Counted from the first letter of the stretch, positions 42,327-51,913 are shown. The stretch: DNA of 64,000 nucleotides from Pelagibius sp028280305 (GCF_965233615.1 NZ_OZ247495.1), one strand, 5' to 3'. The notes: generated by a model from the sequence alone, not told the origin. Numbers and translations: made by a program.

Positions 42327-43089
42327 AAGCTTCGTCGGGATAGCCGACCTCGGTCAGGTAGAGACCGGCGGCAGCGGCGGTCGGGCCCGCGGCCCGGCGA
42401 TCGCGCGCCTCCAACGCTGCTTTCAGATCGTCTGCGGTCCATTTGCCTTCGCCCACCAGCTTCAGACTGCCGGCGAAGTTGCGAATCTGGTGGTGCAGGA
42501 AGGAGGGGGCCTCGGCGCGGATCTCGATCAGGGTACCGGAAGGTCCCCTGTCAAAGGCCTCGACCGTCAGCCGGTCGAGCGTCTTCACCGGCGACTTGGC
42601 CTGGCATTCACTGGCCCTGAAAGATGTGAAGTCGTGGTGTCCGACGAGCACCTGGGCCGCCTGGTGCATCACCGCCGCGTCCAGCGGCTGCGGCACGAAC
42701 CAGGCGCGCCCGGCGTCCAACGCCGGCGCCGCGCGGCGGTTGACGATGCGATAAAGATAGGCGCGCCGGATCGCCGAGAAGCGCGCATGAAAGTCGTTGG
42801 GCACCGCCCGCGCCGCGACCACCACCACCGGCGCCGGCTTCAGATGGAAGTTCACCGCCGCCATTACGGTATCGGCGGTGGTGTCCTTCGCCAGGTCGAA
42901 ATGCGCCGACTGCGCCAGGGCGTGAACCCCGGCATCGGTACGCCCGGCGCCTTCGACCAGCACCGTCTCGCCGCAGAAGCCGTAGACCGCCTCTTCCAGG
43001 GCCGCCTGTATCGAGGGGCCGTTGTCCTGACGCTGCCAGCCGACAAAGCCGCCGCCGTCGTATTCGATGATGATCTGGTAACGGGTCAC
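42301..43089 (-). CDS. truA: tRNA pseudouridine synthase A (38-40)
   Basis: 262 residues. Forms pseudouridine at positions 38-40 of the anticodon arm. The catalytic aspartate is in GAGRTDAGVHALAQ near residue 54. YDGGGFVGWQRQ at the start and APSFLHHQIRNFAGSLKLVG near the C-terminus are diagnostic. Third gene of the leftward def-fmt-truA set, 24 bases after fmt. Confidence 0.96.
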   Translation of the reverse strand: MTRYQIIIEYDGGGFVGWQRQDNGPSIQAALEEAVYGFCGETVLVEGAGRTDAGVHALAQSAHFDLAKDTTADTVMAAVNFHLKPAPVVVVAARAVPNDFHARFSAIRRAYLYRIVNRRAAPALDAGRAWFVPQPLDAAVMHQAAQVLVGHHDFTSFRASECQAKSPVKTLDRLTVEAFDRGPSGTLIEIRAEAPSFLHHQIRNFAGSLKLVGEGKWTADDLKAALEARDRRAAGPTAAAAGLYLTEVGYPDEAFSQVPEGR

Positions 43090-43113
43090 GGGGTGCGGAT
43101 CGCTCGCGATAAC

Positions 43114-44112
43114 TCAGTGGGTCAGCGGCAGCCGGCTGCCGGTGGGAAGCGGGAACCCACGCAGAAAAGCCTCCGCGGTCATCCCTCCGCGCCCGGCGCG
43201 CTGCAGTTGCCAGAGCCGCAGGGAGCCGGCGCCGCAGGCAATCGTCGGCCCCTGGTCGAGAACCTCGCCCGGCGACCCGCCGTAAGGCAACGGCTCGGCC
43301 GCCAGCACCTTGATGCGTTCCTGCTTACCGCCCTTCACGGCCTCGAAGAAAGCGCCGGGCCAGGGAGTGAAGGCCCTGACACGACGGTCCAGCTCCGCAG
43401 CGGCCAAGGTCCAGTCCAGATGCCCCTCGGCCTTTTGCACCTTGTCGGCATAGGTGACGCCGAAATCGGGCTGTGCCTGGGGCAGAAGGCGGCTGTTGCC
43501 ACAGTCTTCCAGGGCGTGGACGATCATTCGGCCGCCCAGCTCGGCCAGCGCATCGTGAAGCTGCTGCGCATTGGTTTCCGGATAGATCGGCAGGCTTTCC
43601 TGAAGCAGCATGGCGCCGGTGTCCAGGCCCGCATCCATCTGCATGATGGTGATGCCGGTCTCGCGGTCGCCGGCCAGGATGGCCCGCTGGATGGGTGCCG
43701 CCCCGCGCCAGCGCGGCAGCAGGGAGGCATGGATGTTCAAGCAGCCGAGGCGCGGCGCTTCCAAAATCTCGGGCGGCAGGATCAGTCCATAGGCCGCCAC
43801 CACCGCCACATCCAGCTTCAGCGCCGCGAAGTCCTGCTGCGCCTCGGCGGTCTTCAGACTGGTCGGGGTCCGGACCGGCCAGCCCCGGGACTCGGCCAGC
43901 GCCTGGACCGGCGAGAGACGGTCTTTCTGGCCACGGCCGGCAGGCCGGGGCGGCTGGCTGTAGACGGCGACAATGTCATGGCCGGCATCCGCCAGCGCCT
44001 GCAGGGCAGGCACGGCAAAGTCCGGTGTCCCCATAAAGGCGAGACGCAGGGGATAGGCGGAGTTGTCGGTGGTCGAGGCGCCGTTGGAGGAGGCCATGGG
44101 CGCCAGGCTCAC
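43114..44112 (-). CDS. fmt: Methionyl-tRNA formyltransferase
   Basis: 332 residues. Formylates initiator Met-tRNA from 10-formyl-THF. LRLAFMGTPDFAVPALQAL starts the catalytic domain; GCLNIHASLLPRWRGAAPIQ carries the Asn-His of the active site and SLLP signature; DTGAMLLQE is conserved. The C-terminal OB-like domain follows. GTG at 44112 overlaps the def stop (GTGA), giving coupling; ATG at 44097 is possible. Confidence 0.96.
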   Translation of the reverse strand: MSLAPMASSNGASTTDNSAYPLRLAFMGTPDFAVPALQALADAGHDIVAVYSQPPRPAGRGQKDRLSPVQALAESRGWPVRTPTSLKTAEAQQDFAALKLDVAVVAAYGLILPPEILEAPRLGCLNIHASLLPRWRGAAPIQRAILAGDRETGITIMQMDAGLDTGAMLLQESLPIYPETNAQQLHDALAELGGRMIVHALEDCGNSRLLPQAQPDFGVTYADKVQKAEGHLDWTLAAAELDRRVRAFTPWPGAFFEAVKGGKQERIKVLAAEPLPYGGSPGEVLDQGPTIACGAGSLRLWQLQRAGRGGMTAEAFLRGFPLPTGSRLPLTH

Positions 44113-44645
44113 GCGGTCGCGTAGCTCGCGAGCGGCTTGTCGGCTTTTTTGGCTTTCAGCAGCTTGCGCAGGATCATATTGCGCTTCAGGGCGGTCATAT
44201 GATCGACGAAGAGGATGCCGTCGAGGTGATCCATCTCGTGCTGGATGCAGGTGGCGAGCAGCCCGTCTGCATCCATCTCACGAATTTCATTCTCGCGGTC
44301 CAGATAGCGCAGCTTGATGGCCGCCGGGCGGACGACATCGCCATAGTGCTCCGGCAACGAGAGGCAGCCCTCTTCATAGGTCGCATCGTCGTCGGAAACC
44401 CAGATCAGTTCCGGATTGGCCATGCAGAGCGGCGCGCGGGGCTGATCCTCCGCCGCCACATCGACCACGATGACCCGCTTCAGAACCCCGACCTGCGGCG
44501 CCGCCAGGCCGATGCCGGGGGCGTTGTACATGGTTTCCAGCATGTCATCCATCAGGCGGCGGATATCGGCATCCACGGTCTCGACGGGCGTGCAAACCTT
44601 CTTTAGGCGCGGGTCGGGTGCGGTGATGATGGGAAGCAGAGCCAT
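44109..44645 (-). CDS. def: Peptide deformylase
   Basis: 178 residues. Removes the formyl group from nascent chains. All three metal/active-site motifs are present: GIGLAAPQ, EGCLSLPEH and QHEMDHLDGILF. ATG at 44645 gives the usual MALLPIITAPDPRL start; a GTG at 44663 with AAGAAAA before it is in frame. First gene of def-fmt-truA. Confidence 0.96.
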   Translation of the reverse strand: MALLPIITAPDPRLKKVCTPVETVDADIRRLMDDMLETMYNAPGIGLAAPQVGVLKRVIVVDVAAEDQPRAPLCMANPELIWVSDDDATYEEGCLSLPEHYGDVVRPAAIKLRYLDRENEIREMDADGLLATCIQHEMDHLDGILFVDHMTALKRNMILRKLLKAKKADKPLASYATA

Positions 44646-45035
44646 ATCGGGGCCGTTGTTCACTTTTCTTGCAGTTGCCGGGCTTTGCAGCGCTGAGACA
44701 GAACCGGCGTCCGGCCCTTGTCGACACTCACCTGACAGTTGCGCACCGGACTGACGGTCTTCCGGAGCTTGCAGAACCGATTTCTATCAGAATACAGCGC
44801 CTGGGGCTAAGCAATACCCTATCAAGCACTAGGTATTGCCTGGACCGGCCGCCGTCAAGTCGCCCGTCACGGGACGACACTGCGGCAACCAAGGCGATAA
44901 CCCCTGCCGAAAATCAAGCCACCCTGCCACGCAACCTGAGCGGCCTGTTCCACCCCTGTCCCCGCCGACCATAGGTCCCACCGGGGAATCATGATAGTTT
45001 GCGATTCGCGTTCTGTTCTTTCCCGGAGTCGCACC
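44646..45035. other. Divergent intergenic region between def and rmuC
   Basis: About 390 bases with no supported gene. It holds an imperfect inverted repeat at 44811-44839 (GCAATACCCTA and TAGGTATTGC around an eight-base loop) that could be an operator or a weak hairpin. Promoters for def and rmuC must lie here, but none could be picked with confidence. Confidence 0.4.
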
Positions 45036-46154
45036 ATGGATTCGCTGGTGATTCTCGTTGCCCTGGCCGTCGGCACCGCCGTTGCTGTTCTCGGCTTGTT
45101 CCTGATCATCAACCGGCGGCCGAGGGGCAACGGCGAGCTGGCGACCCTGACCGGCCGCCTGGCCCAGATGGCCGACAGCCAGACCGCCGTGCAGACCCAG
45201 ATCGCCGAGCAGCTGCAGGCCCAGGAGCGGCTGCTGGCCAAGGCCATGGAAGACCGGCTGGAGGGCTTTTCCAAGCGGGTCGGGGACCGCCTGACCGAAA
45301 CCGCGACCAAAAACCAGACGGCGCTCACCGACCTGCGGGAGCGGCTGGCGGTGATCGACAAGGCCCAGCAGAATCTGACCGAGCTTTCCGGGCAGATGGT
45401 GGGTCTGCAGGACATCCTGGCCAACAAGCAGGCCCGCGGCGCTTTCGGTGAGATCCAGTTGCGCGACCTGGTGGAGGCGGCGCTGCCGCCCTCGGCCTAT
45501 GCCTTCCAGGCGACGCTGAAGAACGGGCGGCGGCCGGATTGTCTGCTGCAACTGCCCAATCCGCCCGGCCCGATCGCCATCGATGCCAAGTTTCCGCTGG
45601 AGAGCTACGAAGCCCTGCGCGCCGCCGGCAACGACGAAGGCCAGGCCGTCCCGGCCCGGCGCCGTTTCGCCCAGGACCTGCGCCGCCACGTCCAGGACAT
45701 CGCGGCGCGCTACATCATCCCCGGCGAAACGGCGGAATCGGCCCTGTTGTTCCTGCCCAGCGAGGCGGTCTATGCCGAACTCCACGCCAACTTCCGCGCC
45801 GTGGTGGAGGAATCCTACAAGGCCCGGGTCTGGATCGTTTCCCCCACCACCCTGATGGCCACGCTGAATACCGTGCGGGCGGTGCTGAAGGACGTGCGGA
45901 TGCGCGAGCAGGCCGGCATCATCCAGGCCGAGGTCGCCAAGATGATGCAGGACGTCGGGCGCCTGGATAAGCGGGTGAACAACCTGGAAGCCCACTTCGA
46001 GCACGCCCGCCGCGACATCCTGGAAATCCGCACCTCATCGGGCAAGATCCTGCGCCGCGGCGAAAAGATCGGCGAACTGGAGCTGGAGGAAGCGGAAGCC
46101 GAAGCGGCCCTCGAGTCCACGGCGACCGCCCCGGCCCAAATCACCACGCACTGA
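45036..46154 (+). CDS. rmuC: DNA recombination protein RmuC homologue
   Basis: 372 residues. An N-terminal membrane helix (VILVALAVGTAVAVLGLFLI), a coiled-coil stretch to about residue 120 and the nuclease-like RmuC domain: ANKQARGAFGEIQLRDLVEA, PIAIDAKFPLESYEAL, ARYIIPGETAESALLFLPSE and VVSP-type SPTTLMATLNTVRAV. E. coli RmuC limits inversion recombination at short repeats. GGAG lies before the ATG at 45036. Confidence 0.93.
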   Translation: MDSLVILVALAVGTAVAVLGLFLIINRRPRGNGELATLTGRLAQMADSQTAVQTQIAEQLQAQERLLAKAMEDRLEGFSKRVGDRLTETATKNQTALTDLRERLAVIDKAQQNLTELSGQMVGLQDILANKQARGAFGEIQLRDLVEAALPPSAYAFQATLKNGRRPDCLLQLPNPPGPIAIDAKFPLESYEALRAAGNDEGQAVPARRRFAQDLRRHVQDIAARYIIPGETAESALLFLPSEAVYAELHANFRAVVEESYKARVWIVSPTTLMATLNTVRAVLKDVRMREQAGIIQAEVAKMMQDVGRLDKRVNNLEAHFEHARRDILEIRTSSGKILRRGEKIGELELEEAEAEAALESTATAPAQITTH

Positions 46155-46155
46155 C

Positions 46156-46212
46156 TTAATCTAAAATGAGTTAATCACGCAAATTGACCTCGATTAACTT
46201 GTTATAGATTAA
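46156..46212. terminator. AT-rich bidirectional terminator between rmuC and the DUF4139 gene
   Basis: Arms of 21 bases (46156-46176 and 46192-46212) match at 18 of 21 positions around a 15-base loop, in strongly AT-rich DNA between convergent genes. The right arm includes the TAA stop of the DUF4139 gene. Confidence 0.65.
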
Positions 46213-47666
46213 TTCGAGACTCTGACGCGGTAGCGAAGCTCGGTTTCGCCACCCGCCGGCACCTGCAGGCGCCAGACAATCCGATTCACCGTCTCCTCCT
46301 CGTGGGGCTGGGTTTCTTCCAGCATCGTCCAGCCCTGCGGCATGGAACCACCGACCAGAACCTCCACCGGCTGGTCCTTGGCATTCTTTACGGTGATGGC
46401 CTGGGCGGTCTCGTAGCTGCGGTTCGACAGCCGCTCGAACTCCGTGCTCCTTGCCCGGGCGGTGACATCGAAGGCGCTGCCCATACGCAGCCGGGCCTTC
46501 TCGCCCTCCGGCGTCTGGGCCAGGAAGTCTTCGCCCAGGAAAAGCGGCGCATTCCCCGGCCCCGGCCCGTAGATCCGCACCACGCCCGCCGGCAGCGGCG
46601 CCCCGAGGCCGAGGGCTTCGGCATTCTCGATCTCAAGCACCAGATCGGCGGAGACCGGCCCGATCTCCCCGGACCGGGCGTTGCCGTTGGCAAGGCCGTC
46701 AAAGCGGTACTCGCGTTTCACCGCCACGCCCTCGGCGCTCATCAGCGGAACCTGCTTGGTTTCGCCGCGCAGCAGCGTGACGGGCCGGTTCACCGGATAG
46801 ACATAGCGGTCCGAGGCGGACTGCGGCGGCGCAATCGCATCGGCTGGGGCCGACATCGCCACCATTTCGTTCCTGAACTTCGGCTGGGAAAGCGGCACCG
46901 CGTTGGTCTGGTTCACATCCCCGGCCACCAGACGCAGAGCGGCATCGCGGTAGTCGCTGCGGGTTGCGTTGGTGAGAGTGACCAGGGCGGAGAGGTCCAT
47001 GCGGTCCTCCGCCGCATTGAGGCGCGCCACATAGTCGGCCCGCCAGGAAAGCCCGGAGGTCAGGTAGTCGAGGCGCAGGCTCTTCTCGCCGGCCTCCGCC
47101 ACCGCCAGGCGGGCCAGGAGGGCGGGTTCGCTGCGCAGACCCGCCGGAATCTCGGCAAAGGCGATGCGGCCCGGCGTCGTGGTTTCGATCCGCCCGTCGA
47201 CGCGCAGCACCACACCACCGGCCAGCGACAGGACCTCCGCTTCCACCACCCGGTCCTCACCGGTCTGCGGATGGGTGCGGATCAGACTGACGGTCTTGCC
47301 CAACGCGGATTCCAGCAGGCGTTGCGGCGTCAGCAGATCGACGACGAAGCTTTGCTCCAGCAACGTCACACCCGCGCCGCCGAGCAGCACCGTCTCGGCC
47401 CGCAGCCGGTCGCTGACGTCCTCAATGGCCAGCAGCGCCTCACCGGCAGGCAGGCTTGCCCGGCGTTCCTCGCTGATCATCGCCAGATCGTTGCTGTAGA
47501 CCGTCAGGGCCAGGGCCGAGCGATTCTCCGCCGTGAGCTTGGTCTCCGCCGCCCCGGCTGTAGCCGGCGCAGTCAATGCCAAGGCGAGCGCGCAAGCTGT
47601 GGCAAGGCTGAAAAACGCGGATCGCGGCCGGCGCCCGTGACATAAAAAACATGGGAGAGAAGCCAT
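46209..47666 (-). CDS. DUF4139 domain-containing exported protein
   Basis: 485 residues. A signal peptide (FFSLATACALALALTAPATA) is followed by a beta-rich N-terminal domain (residues 45-190). The DUF4139 region follows: LDYLTSGLSWRADYVARLNA, DLSALVTLTNATRSDYRDAA and late strands ending WRLQVPAGGETELRYRVRV. Members are envelope proteins of unknown role. GAGG lies ten bases before the ATG. Alone on its strand, convergent with rmuC. Confidence 0.82.
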   Translation of the reverse strand: MASLPCFLCHGRRPRSAFFSLATACALALALTAPATAGAAETKLTAENRSALALTVYSNDLAMISEERRASLPAGEALLAIEDVSDRLRAETVLLGGAGVTLLEQSFVVDLLTPQRLLESALGKTVSLIRTHPQTGEDRVVEAEVLSLAGGVVLRVDGRIETTTPGRIAFAEIPAGLRSEPALLARLAVAEAGEKSLRLDYLTSGLSWRADYVARLNAAEDRMDLSALVTLTNATRSDYRDAALRLVAGDVNQTNAVPLSQPKFRNEMVAMSAPADAIAPPQSASDRYVYPVNRPVTLLRGETKQVPLMSAEGVAVKREYRFDGLANGNARSGEIGPVSADLVLEIENAEALGLGAPLPAGVVRIYGPGPGNAPLFLGEDFLAQTPEGEKARLRMGSAFDVTARARSTEFERLSNRSYETAQAITVKNAKDQPVEVLVGGSMPQGWTMLEETQPHEEETVNRIVWRLQVPAGGETELRYRVRVSN

Positions 47667-47830
47667 GGTCGGAATACCTCACTATAAAAATCTTGGACAG
47701 AGCTACGAACGCTGGCGGCAACCGCAAAGTTGCCGAAGAATTGCGGCGAGACTGTGATAGGACCAATCCGAAATCTGTCTCTGCTATACGAGAGACGGCG
47801 CCCGAAGCATCCCCAAAAAGAAGATGAATG

Positions 47831-48475
47831 TCAGGCTGGCCGCCGCGCCTTCATGGCCGCGTTCAAAGTGCCGTCATCGAGGTAATCCAGCTCGCCGCCC
47901 ACCGGTACACCATGGGCGAGGCGCGAGAGCCTGACGCCGCTGTCGGCCATGCGCTCGGCGATGTAATGGGCTGTGGTCTGGCCGTCGACGGTGGCCGAAA
48001 GCGCCAGGACGACTTCCTCTATCCGGGCGGTCTCTGCGGTCCCGGCATCGTCCGAACCCGACGGCGTGGCGCCCTGGCCCTGCCTCACCCGCTCGATCAG
48101 CCGGGCGAGGTTCAATTGATCCGGGCCCCGTCCGTCAATGGCCGAGAGCGTGCCGCCCAGCACATGATAGCCGCCCTTGAAGGCGCCGCTGCGCTCCAGC
48201 GCCCAGAGGTCGGCCACCTCCTCCACCACACAGAGCAGCTTCGGGTCGCGTTTGGGGTCCCGGCAGATGCCGCAGGGATCGCTGGTGTCGAGGTTACCGC
48301 AGTTGGAGCAGATGGCGATGGAGTCGGCGGCCCGGGCCATGGCGTCGGCCAGCGGCAGCATCAGCGCCTCGCGCTTTTTCATCAGGTGCAGCACGGCACG
48401 CCGCGCCGAGCGCGGGCCGAGGCCCGGCAGGCGGGCAAGCAACTGGATCAATCGTTCGAGATCACCGGCGATCAT
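47831..48475 (-). CDS. recR: Recombination protein RecR
   Basis: 214 residues. HhH motif LARLPGLGPRSARRAVLHL at the start, a C4 zinc finger CSNCGNLDTSDPCGIC near residues 56-71, and a Toprim domain (LLCVVEEVADLWALERSG). With RecF/RecO it loads RecA at gaps. Last gene of dnaX-ybaB-recR, 67 bases after ybaB. Confidence 0.97.
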   Translation of the reverse strand: MIAGDLERLIQLLARLPGLGPRSARRAVLHLMKKREALMLPLADAMARAADSIAICSNCGNLDTSDPCGICRDPKRDPKLLCVVEEVADLWALERSGAFKGGYHVLGGTLSAIDGRGPDQLNLARLIERVRQGQGATPSGSDDAGTAETARIEEVVLALSATVDGQTTAHYIAERMADSGVRLSRLAHGVPVGGELDYLDDGTLNAAMKARRPA

Positions 48476-48542
48476 AAGACGGCAGCCTTGGCAGGACGAA
48501 ATCTGGACAAAGGCGTCGTGAATTCAAAGTCTTGGGTTCAAA

Positions 48543-48866
48543 TCAGAACGGCAGTTTCATGCCCGGCGGCAGGGAAAGCCCGCCGGTCACCTTCTGCATC
48601 TCCTCGGCAACCCTCGCCTCGACCTTCACCTTGGCATCGTTGACCGCGGCGACGATCAGATCCTCAAGCACCTCGACGTCATTGGGGTCGACCAGCGAAG
48701 GATCGATCTTCAGGCCGCGCAGTTCCGACTTGCCGTTCAGCGTGGCCTTCACCATGCCGGCCCCGGCCTGGCCGGAAACCTCCAGCTCGGCCATCTTCTC
48801 CTGCATCTCGCTCATCTTGGCCTGCATCTCTTGGGCCTGCTTCATCATCTGGCCGAGGTTCTTCAT
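48543..48866 (-). CDS. ybaB: Nucleoid-associated protein YbaB/EbfC
   Basis: 107 residues, small DNA-binding dimer. MKNLGQMMKQAQEMQAKMSE helix, GMVKATLNGKSELRGLKIDP strands and the DLIVAAVNDAKVKVEARVAE helix are family hallmarks. ATG overlaps the dnaX stop by four bases. Usual partner between dnaX and recR. Confidence 0.97.
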   Translation of the reverse strand: MKNLGQMMKQAQEMQAKMSEMQEKMAELEVSGQAGAGMVKATLNGKSELRGLKIDPSLVDPNDVEVLEDLIVAAVNDAKVKVEARVAEEMQKVTGGLSLPPGMKLPF

Positions 48867-50752
48867 GCGTCCTGCTCTCCTTCCCCGTTTTCATTCTCCG
48901 CCGGCGCCGCAGCCGATACCTCCTGAGGATCGCGGCGGGCCACCAGTTCGGCCTCCGGGAAAACCTCCAGCGCCGATTTCACCAGCGGATGCTGCATCAC
49001 GGCGGCGCGCTTGCCGGCCTCTTCCTCGCGCTCCTGCTCCCGCAGGGTCGTCGCGCCGGGCTTCTGAGAGATGGAGATGATCCAGCGGCTGTCGCAGGCC
49101 TGCTCCAGCACCGCGGCAAAACGGCTGGCAAGGTTCGGCGGCGCGGCATTGCGTACACAGATTTCAATACGGCCGGGCTCGAAACGCACGAGATTCACGT
49201 CGTCCATCAGGTGGTTGGCGAGAATGGTCTCGCGCTGCGCCCGTACCAGGGCCACCGCTTCGGCAAAACTCTTCGGCTGTGGCTTCACGGAAACCGGCGG
49301 CGTTTGGTCCTGGAGCTGAGGTTCGGGATCTTCGTAGGGTGCAGGCTCGGCCAGAGGATGCGCCAAAGGCTGCGCAAGCGCCGCCTGGGGGGCGCCGTCG
49401 GAAACCGGCAGGCCGCGCTCCGCCGAAACCATCGGCGGCGGCGACATAGCCGTTGCCGGTGATGCCGGTTCGGCAGAAGCCGCAGGTTCGGAGGCCGCCG
49501 GCGAGCCGCTTGCTGCCGTACCCGCACCGGCGCCCGTCGCTGCACTGCCCGGCGCTGCACCTCCCGTGGCCGCGCCATTGAGGCGCTGCACCAGTTCCGC
49601 CGGGCTGGGCAGGTCGCTGGCATAGGCCAGACGGATCAGGGCCATCTCCGCGGCCTGCAGCGGGATCGGTGCGGTCTGCACTTCGCCCAGGCCCTTCAGC
49701 AGCATCTGCCATATCCGCGCCAGGCTGGCGAGGCTGAGGCTTTCAGAAAGCTCTCGGCCGCGCAGGCGCTCGGTCTCCGGCTGTCCCGGCGCCGCCAGAG
49801 TGGCGGGCACCAGCTTGGCCCGGGTCAGGAAGTGGGCCAGCTCCAGAAGGTCCTGCATGACCACCGCCGGGTCGGCACCGGCCGCATAGAGATCGCCCAG
49901 GATTTCGAGACTTTCCGGCACCTTGCCGCGCACCACCGCCGCGAAGAGGTCGAAGATGCGGGCCCGGTCGGCAAGGCCCAGCATGGCCTGGACCTGATCG
50001 GCCAGAACCTCCTTGCCGCCGCCCAGGGCGATCGCCTGGTCGAGCAGGGAGAGGCCGTCACGGGCCGAGCCGTCGGCGGCCCGGCCGATCATCGCCAGGG
50101 CCTCCTCCTCGACGGTGACGCTTTCCTTGGCGGCGATGCCGCTGAACAGCCCCTGCAGGTCGTCCTGGGTCAGGCGGCGCAGGTCGAAACGCTGGCAGCG
50201 CGACAGCACGGTGACCGGCACCTTGCGGATTTCGGTGGTCGCGAAGATGAAGACCACATGCTCGGGCGGTTCTTCCAGGGTCTTCAGCAGCGCGTTGAAG
50301 GCGCTGTTGGAGAGCATGTGCACTTCGTCGATGATGTAGATCTTGTAGCGCGCCTGCACCGGGCGATAGCGCACACCCTCGATCAACTCGCGGATATCGG
50401 CAACGCCGGTGCGGCTCGCCGCATCCATCTCGATGACGTCGACATGGCGGTCCTGGGCAATGGCGACGCACTGGTCGCAGACCCCGCAGGGCGCCGGTGT
50501 CGGCCCGCCCTCGCCGTCCGGCCCGACGCAGTTGAGCGCCCGGGCGATGATCCGCGCCGTGGTGGTCTTGCCGACCCCGCGCACGCCGGTGAGGATGAAG
50601 GCATGGGCCAGACGGCCGGTGTCGATGGCGTTGGTCAGGGTACGCACCAGCGCTTCCTGGCCGACCAGGTCTTCGAAGGTCGTGGGGCGGTATTTGCGCG
50701 CGAGCACCCGATAGAGGCTGTTTTCGTCTCTGTCGCTGCTGGCGTCGCTCAT
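48863..50752 (-). CDS. dnaX: DNA polymerase III subunits gamma/tau
   Basis: 629-residue clamp-loader ATPase. Walker A LTGVRGVGKTTTARI, zinc-binding cysteines (CVGP... CGVCDQC), Walker B IIDEVHML and sensor TVLSRCQRF are present. A Pro/Ala-rich linker (about 395-480) precedes the tau C-terminal domain. I saw no A-AAA-AAG slippery site of the E. coli type, so a short gamma form is not evident. Co-transcribed with ybaB and recR; SRP RNA gene lies 83 bases upstream. Confidence 0.96.
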   Translation of the reverse strand: MSDASSDRDENSLYRVLARKYRPTTFEDLVGQEALVRTLTNAIDTGRLAHAFILTGVRGVGKTTTARIIARALNCVGPDGEGGPTPAPCGVCDQCVAIAQDRHVDVIEMDAASRTGVADIRELIEGVRYRPVQARYKIYIIDEVHMLSNSAFNALLKTLEEPPEHVVFIFATTEIRKVPVTVLSRCQRFDLRRLTQDDLQGLFSGIAAKESVTVEEEALAMIGRAADGSARDGLSLLDQAIALGGGKEVLADQVQAMLGLADRARIFDLFAAVVRGKVPESLEILGDLYAAGADPAVVMQDLLELAHFLTRAKLVPATLAAPGQPETERLRGRELSESLSLASLARIWQMLLKGLGEVQTAPIPLQAAEMALIRLAYASDLPSPAELVQRLNGAATGGAAPGSAATGAGAGTAASGSPAASEPAASAEPASPATAMSPPPMVSAERGLPVSDGAPQAALAQPLAHPLAEPAPYEDPEPQLQDQTPPVSVKPQPKSFAEAVALVRAQRETILANHLMDDVNLVRFEPGRIEICVRNAAPPNLASRFAAVLEQACDSRWIISISQKPGATTLREQEREEEAGKRAAVMQHPLVKSALEVFPEAELVARRDPQEVSAAAPAENENGEGEQDA

Positions 50753-50834
50753 AAGGCTTCCGGGTGGAGGGCTTGCCGGGGGTCTATCCTGACAGCCGAA
50801 GGACCGCGCGGATTGGCCCGATCAAGGCTTTCAG

Positions 50835-50938
50835 GGTGGGAGGCTGGACAAACGACCCGCATCGGAAACTCGTTACGGCTGCTTCCTTCCGGACCTGACC
50901 GGGTTGGCGAGCGATACGTCCGCAGCCAACCTCCCACC
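50835..50938 (-). ncRNA. ffs: Signal recognition particle 4.5S RNA
   Basis: About 104 bases read leftwards. The conserved apical sequence GGTCAGGTCCGGAAGGAAGC is present; 5' GGTGGGAGG pairs with 3' CCTCCCACC to close a long hairpin. This is the small bacterial SRP RNA without an Alu domain, which binds Ffh. Position upstream of dnaX is common in alphaproteobacteria. Confidence 0.95.
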
Positions 50939-51046
50939 GCTAATATCGGGTATCCCAGGCGTCAGGGCAAGGGGGTCGGAAGCCCCGGAAAAGGCTCCTG
51001 ACAGACCCCGCGGCCGGCCGGCGGGCAGCCGGCTCTCCAAGGGCGG

Positions 51047-51913
51047 CTATGCCTTGATGGGGATCCAGATTTCGACCGCGCCGTTGCCTGTCTGTGGGTC
51101 GAATCGCTCGTCATAGCGCTCGAAATCAGGCGAATCGGCCACTTCATGGCCGGACTCGGAAAGCCATTTGTTCCAAATCGTGTTGACGGTCCGCCGTATC
51201 GTCGAGATATGGTCGTGATGGGTAAAGACCGCATAGCGCTGCGCCGGAATGCGCACGCGGCTGAATTCCTCGGGCAACTGCGAGAAATCGGTGACTTCAA
51301 CACCGCAGATGTAATCGAAGCTGCCGGCTCCGTCGCTGTTGCAGCAGACCCCGTAGGTCATCTGGCCGACCTGGCCGGCCAGATTGTCGTAATAGGGAAC
51401 AAAGCGCTGCCATTGAGCGGGGATGGCCTTGCTGGATTCCCAATCGTAGCGGGCGCCCAGGCCGGCAACGAGCAATGCTTTACTGTCTTCAAAGCGTGTC
51501 GGTTCCAAACCGTCTACAAAGTTCTCATCCATCTTGAGAGGCTCCACCAATGCGAGGGCGTCGAGATCGCCACGGGCCCGAACCTGCTCCGGGGTCAATC
51601 CGAAGAGGTCGCGAAACGCCCGGGTGAAGGCTTCGTGCGAGCCGTAGCCGGCATTGAGGGCGACCGCCAGAATATCCGGTGCCCCGCCGGCCAGCGAGCG
51701 GGCCGCCTCGGTCAGACGGCGGCCCCGCAGGTAGCGCACCAGCGACCAGCCGGTGGCCAGGCTGAAGGCGCGCGACATCTGGTAACGCGAGATTCCGACG
51801 TTTCCAGCGATGTCGTCGAGAGAGACGGCGTCGGCGAAACGCGTTTCAATAAACCAGATGGCTTTGCCCACCGGGTTCACCGCACTCACCAGCCTGTCTT
51901 CACAAGAAGCCAT
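51047..51913 (-). CDS. AraC-family regulator with GyrI-like effector domain
   Basis: 288 residues. The N-terminal AraC pair of helix-turn-helix units (DDIAGNVGISRYQMSRAFSL and AVALNAGYGSHEAFTRAFRD-LFGLTPEQVR) comes first. From about residue 130 there is a GyrI/Rob-type ligand domain (WQRFVPYYDNLAGQVGQMTY, YAVFTHHDHISTIRRTVNTI, and EIWIPIKA at the end). Related proteins are drug or stress sensors. A longer upstream frame exists, but ATG at 51913 begins the usual SAVNPVGKAIWFIE region. Confidence 0.87.
   Translation of the reverse strand: MASCEDRLVSAVNPVGKAIWFIETRFADAVSLDDIAGNVGISRYQMSRAFSLATGWSLVRYLRGRRLTEAARSLAGGAPDILAVALNAGYGSHEAFTRAFRDLFGLTPEQVRARGDLDALALVEPLKMDENFVDGLEPTRFEDSKALLVAGLGARYDWESSKAIPAQWQRFVPYYDNLAGQVGQMTYGVCCNSDGAGSFDYICGVEVTDFSQLPEEFSRVRIPAQRYAVFTHHDHISTIRRTVNTIWNKWLSESGHEVADSPDFERYDERFDPQTGNGAVEIWIPIKA

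Noticed and set aside
42196..44124. 642-residue forward frame antisense to truA and fmt
   Set aside because: Both leftward genes have full catalytic motifs; this frame has none.
48863..50752. Programmed frameshift in dnaX giving a short gamma subunit
   Set aside because: No A-AAA-AAG-type heptamer with a following hairpin was seen by eye.
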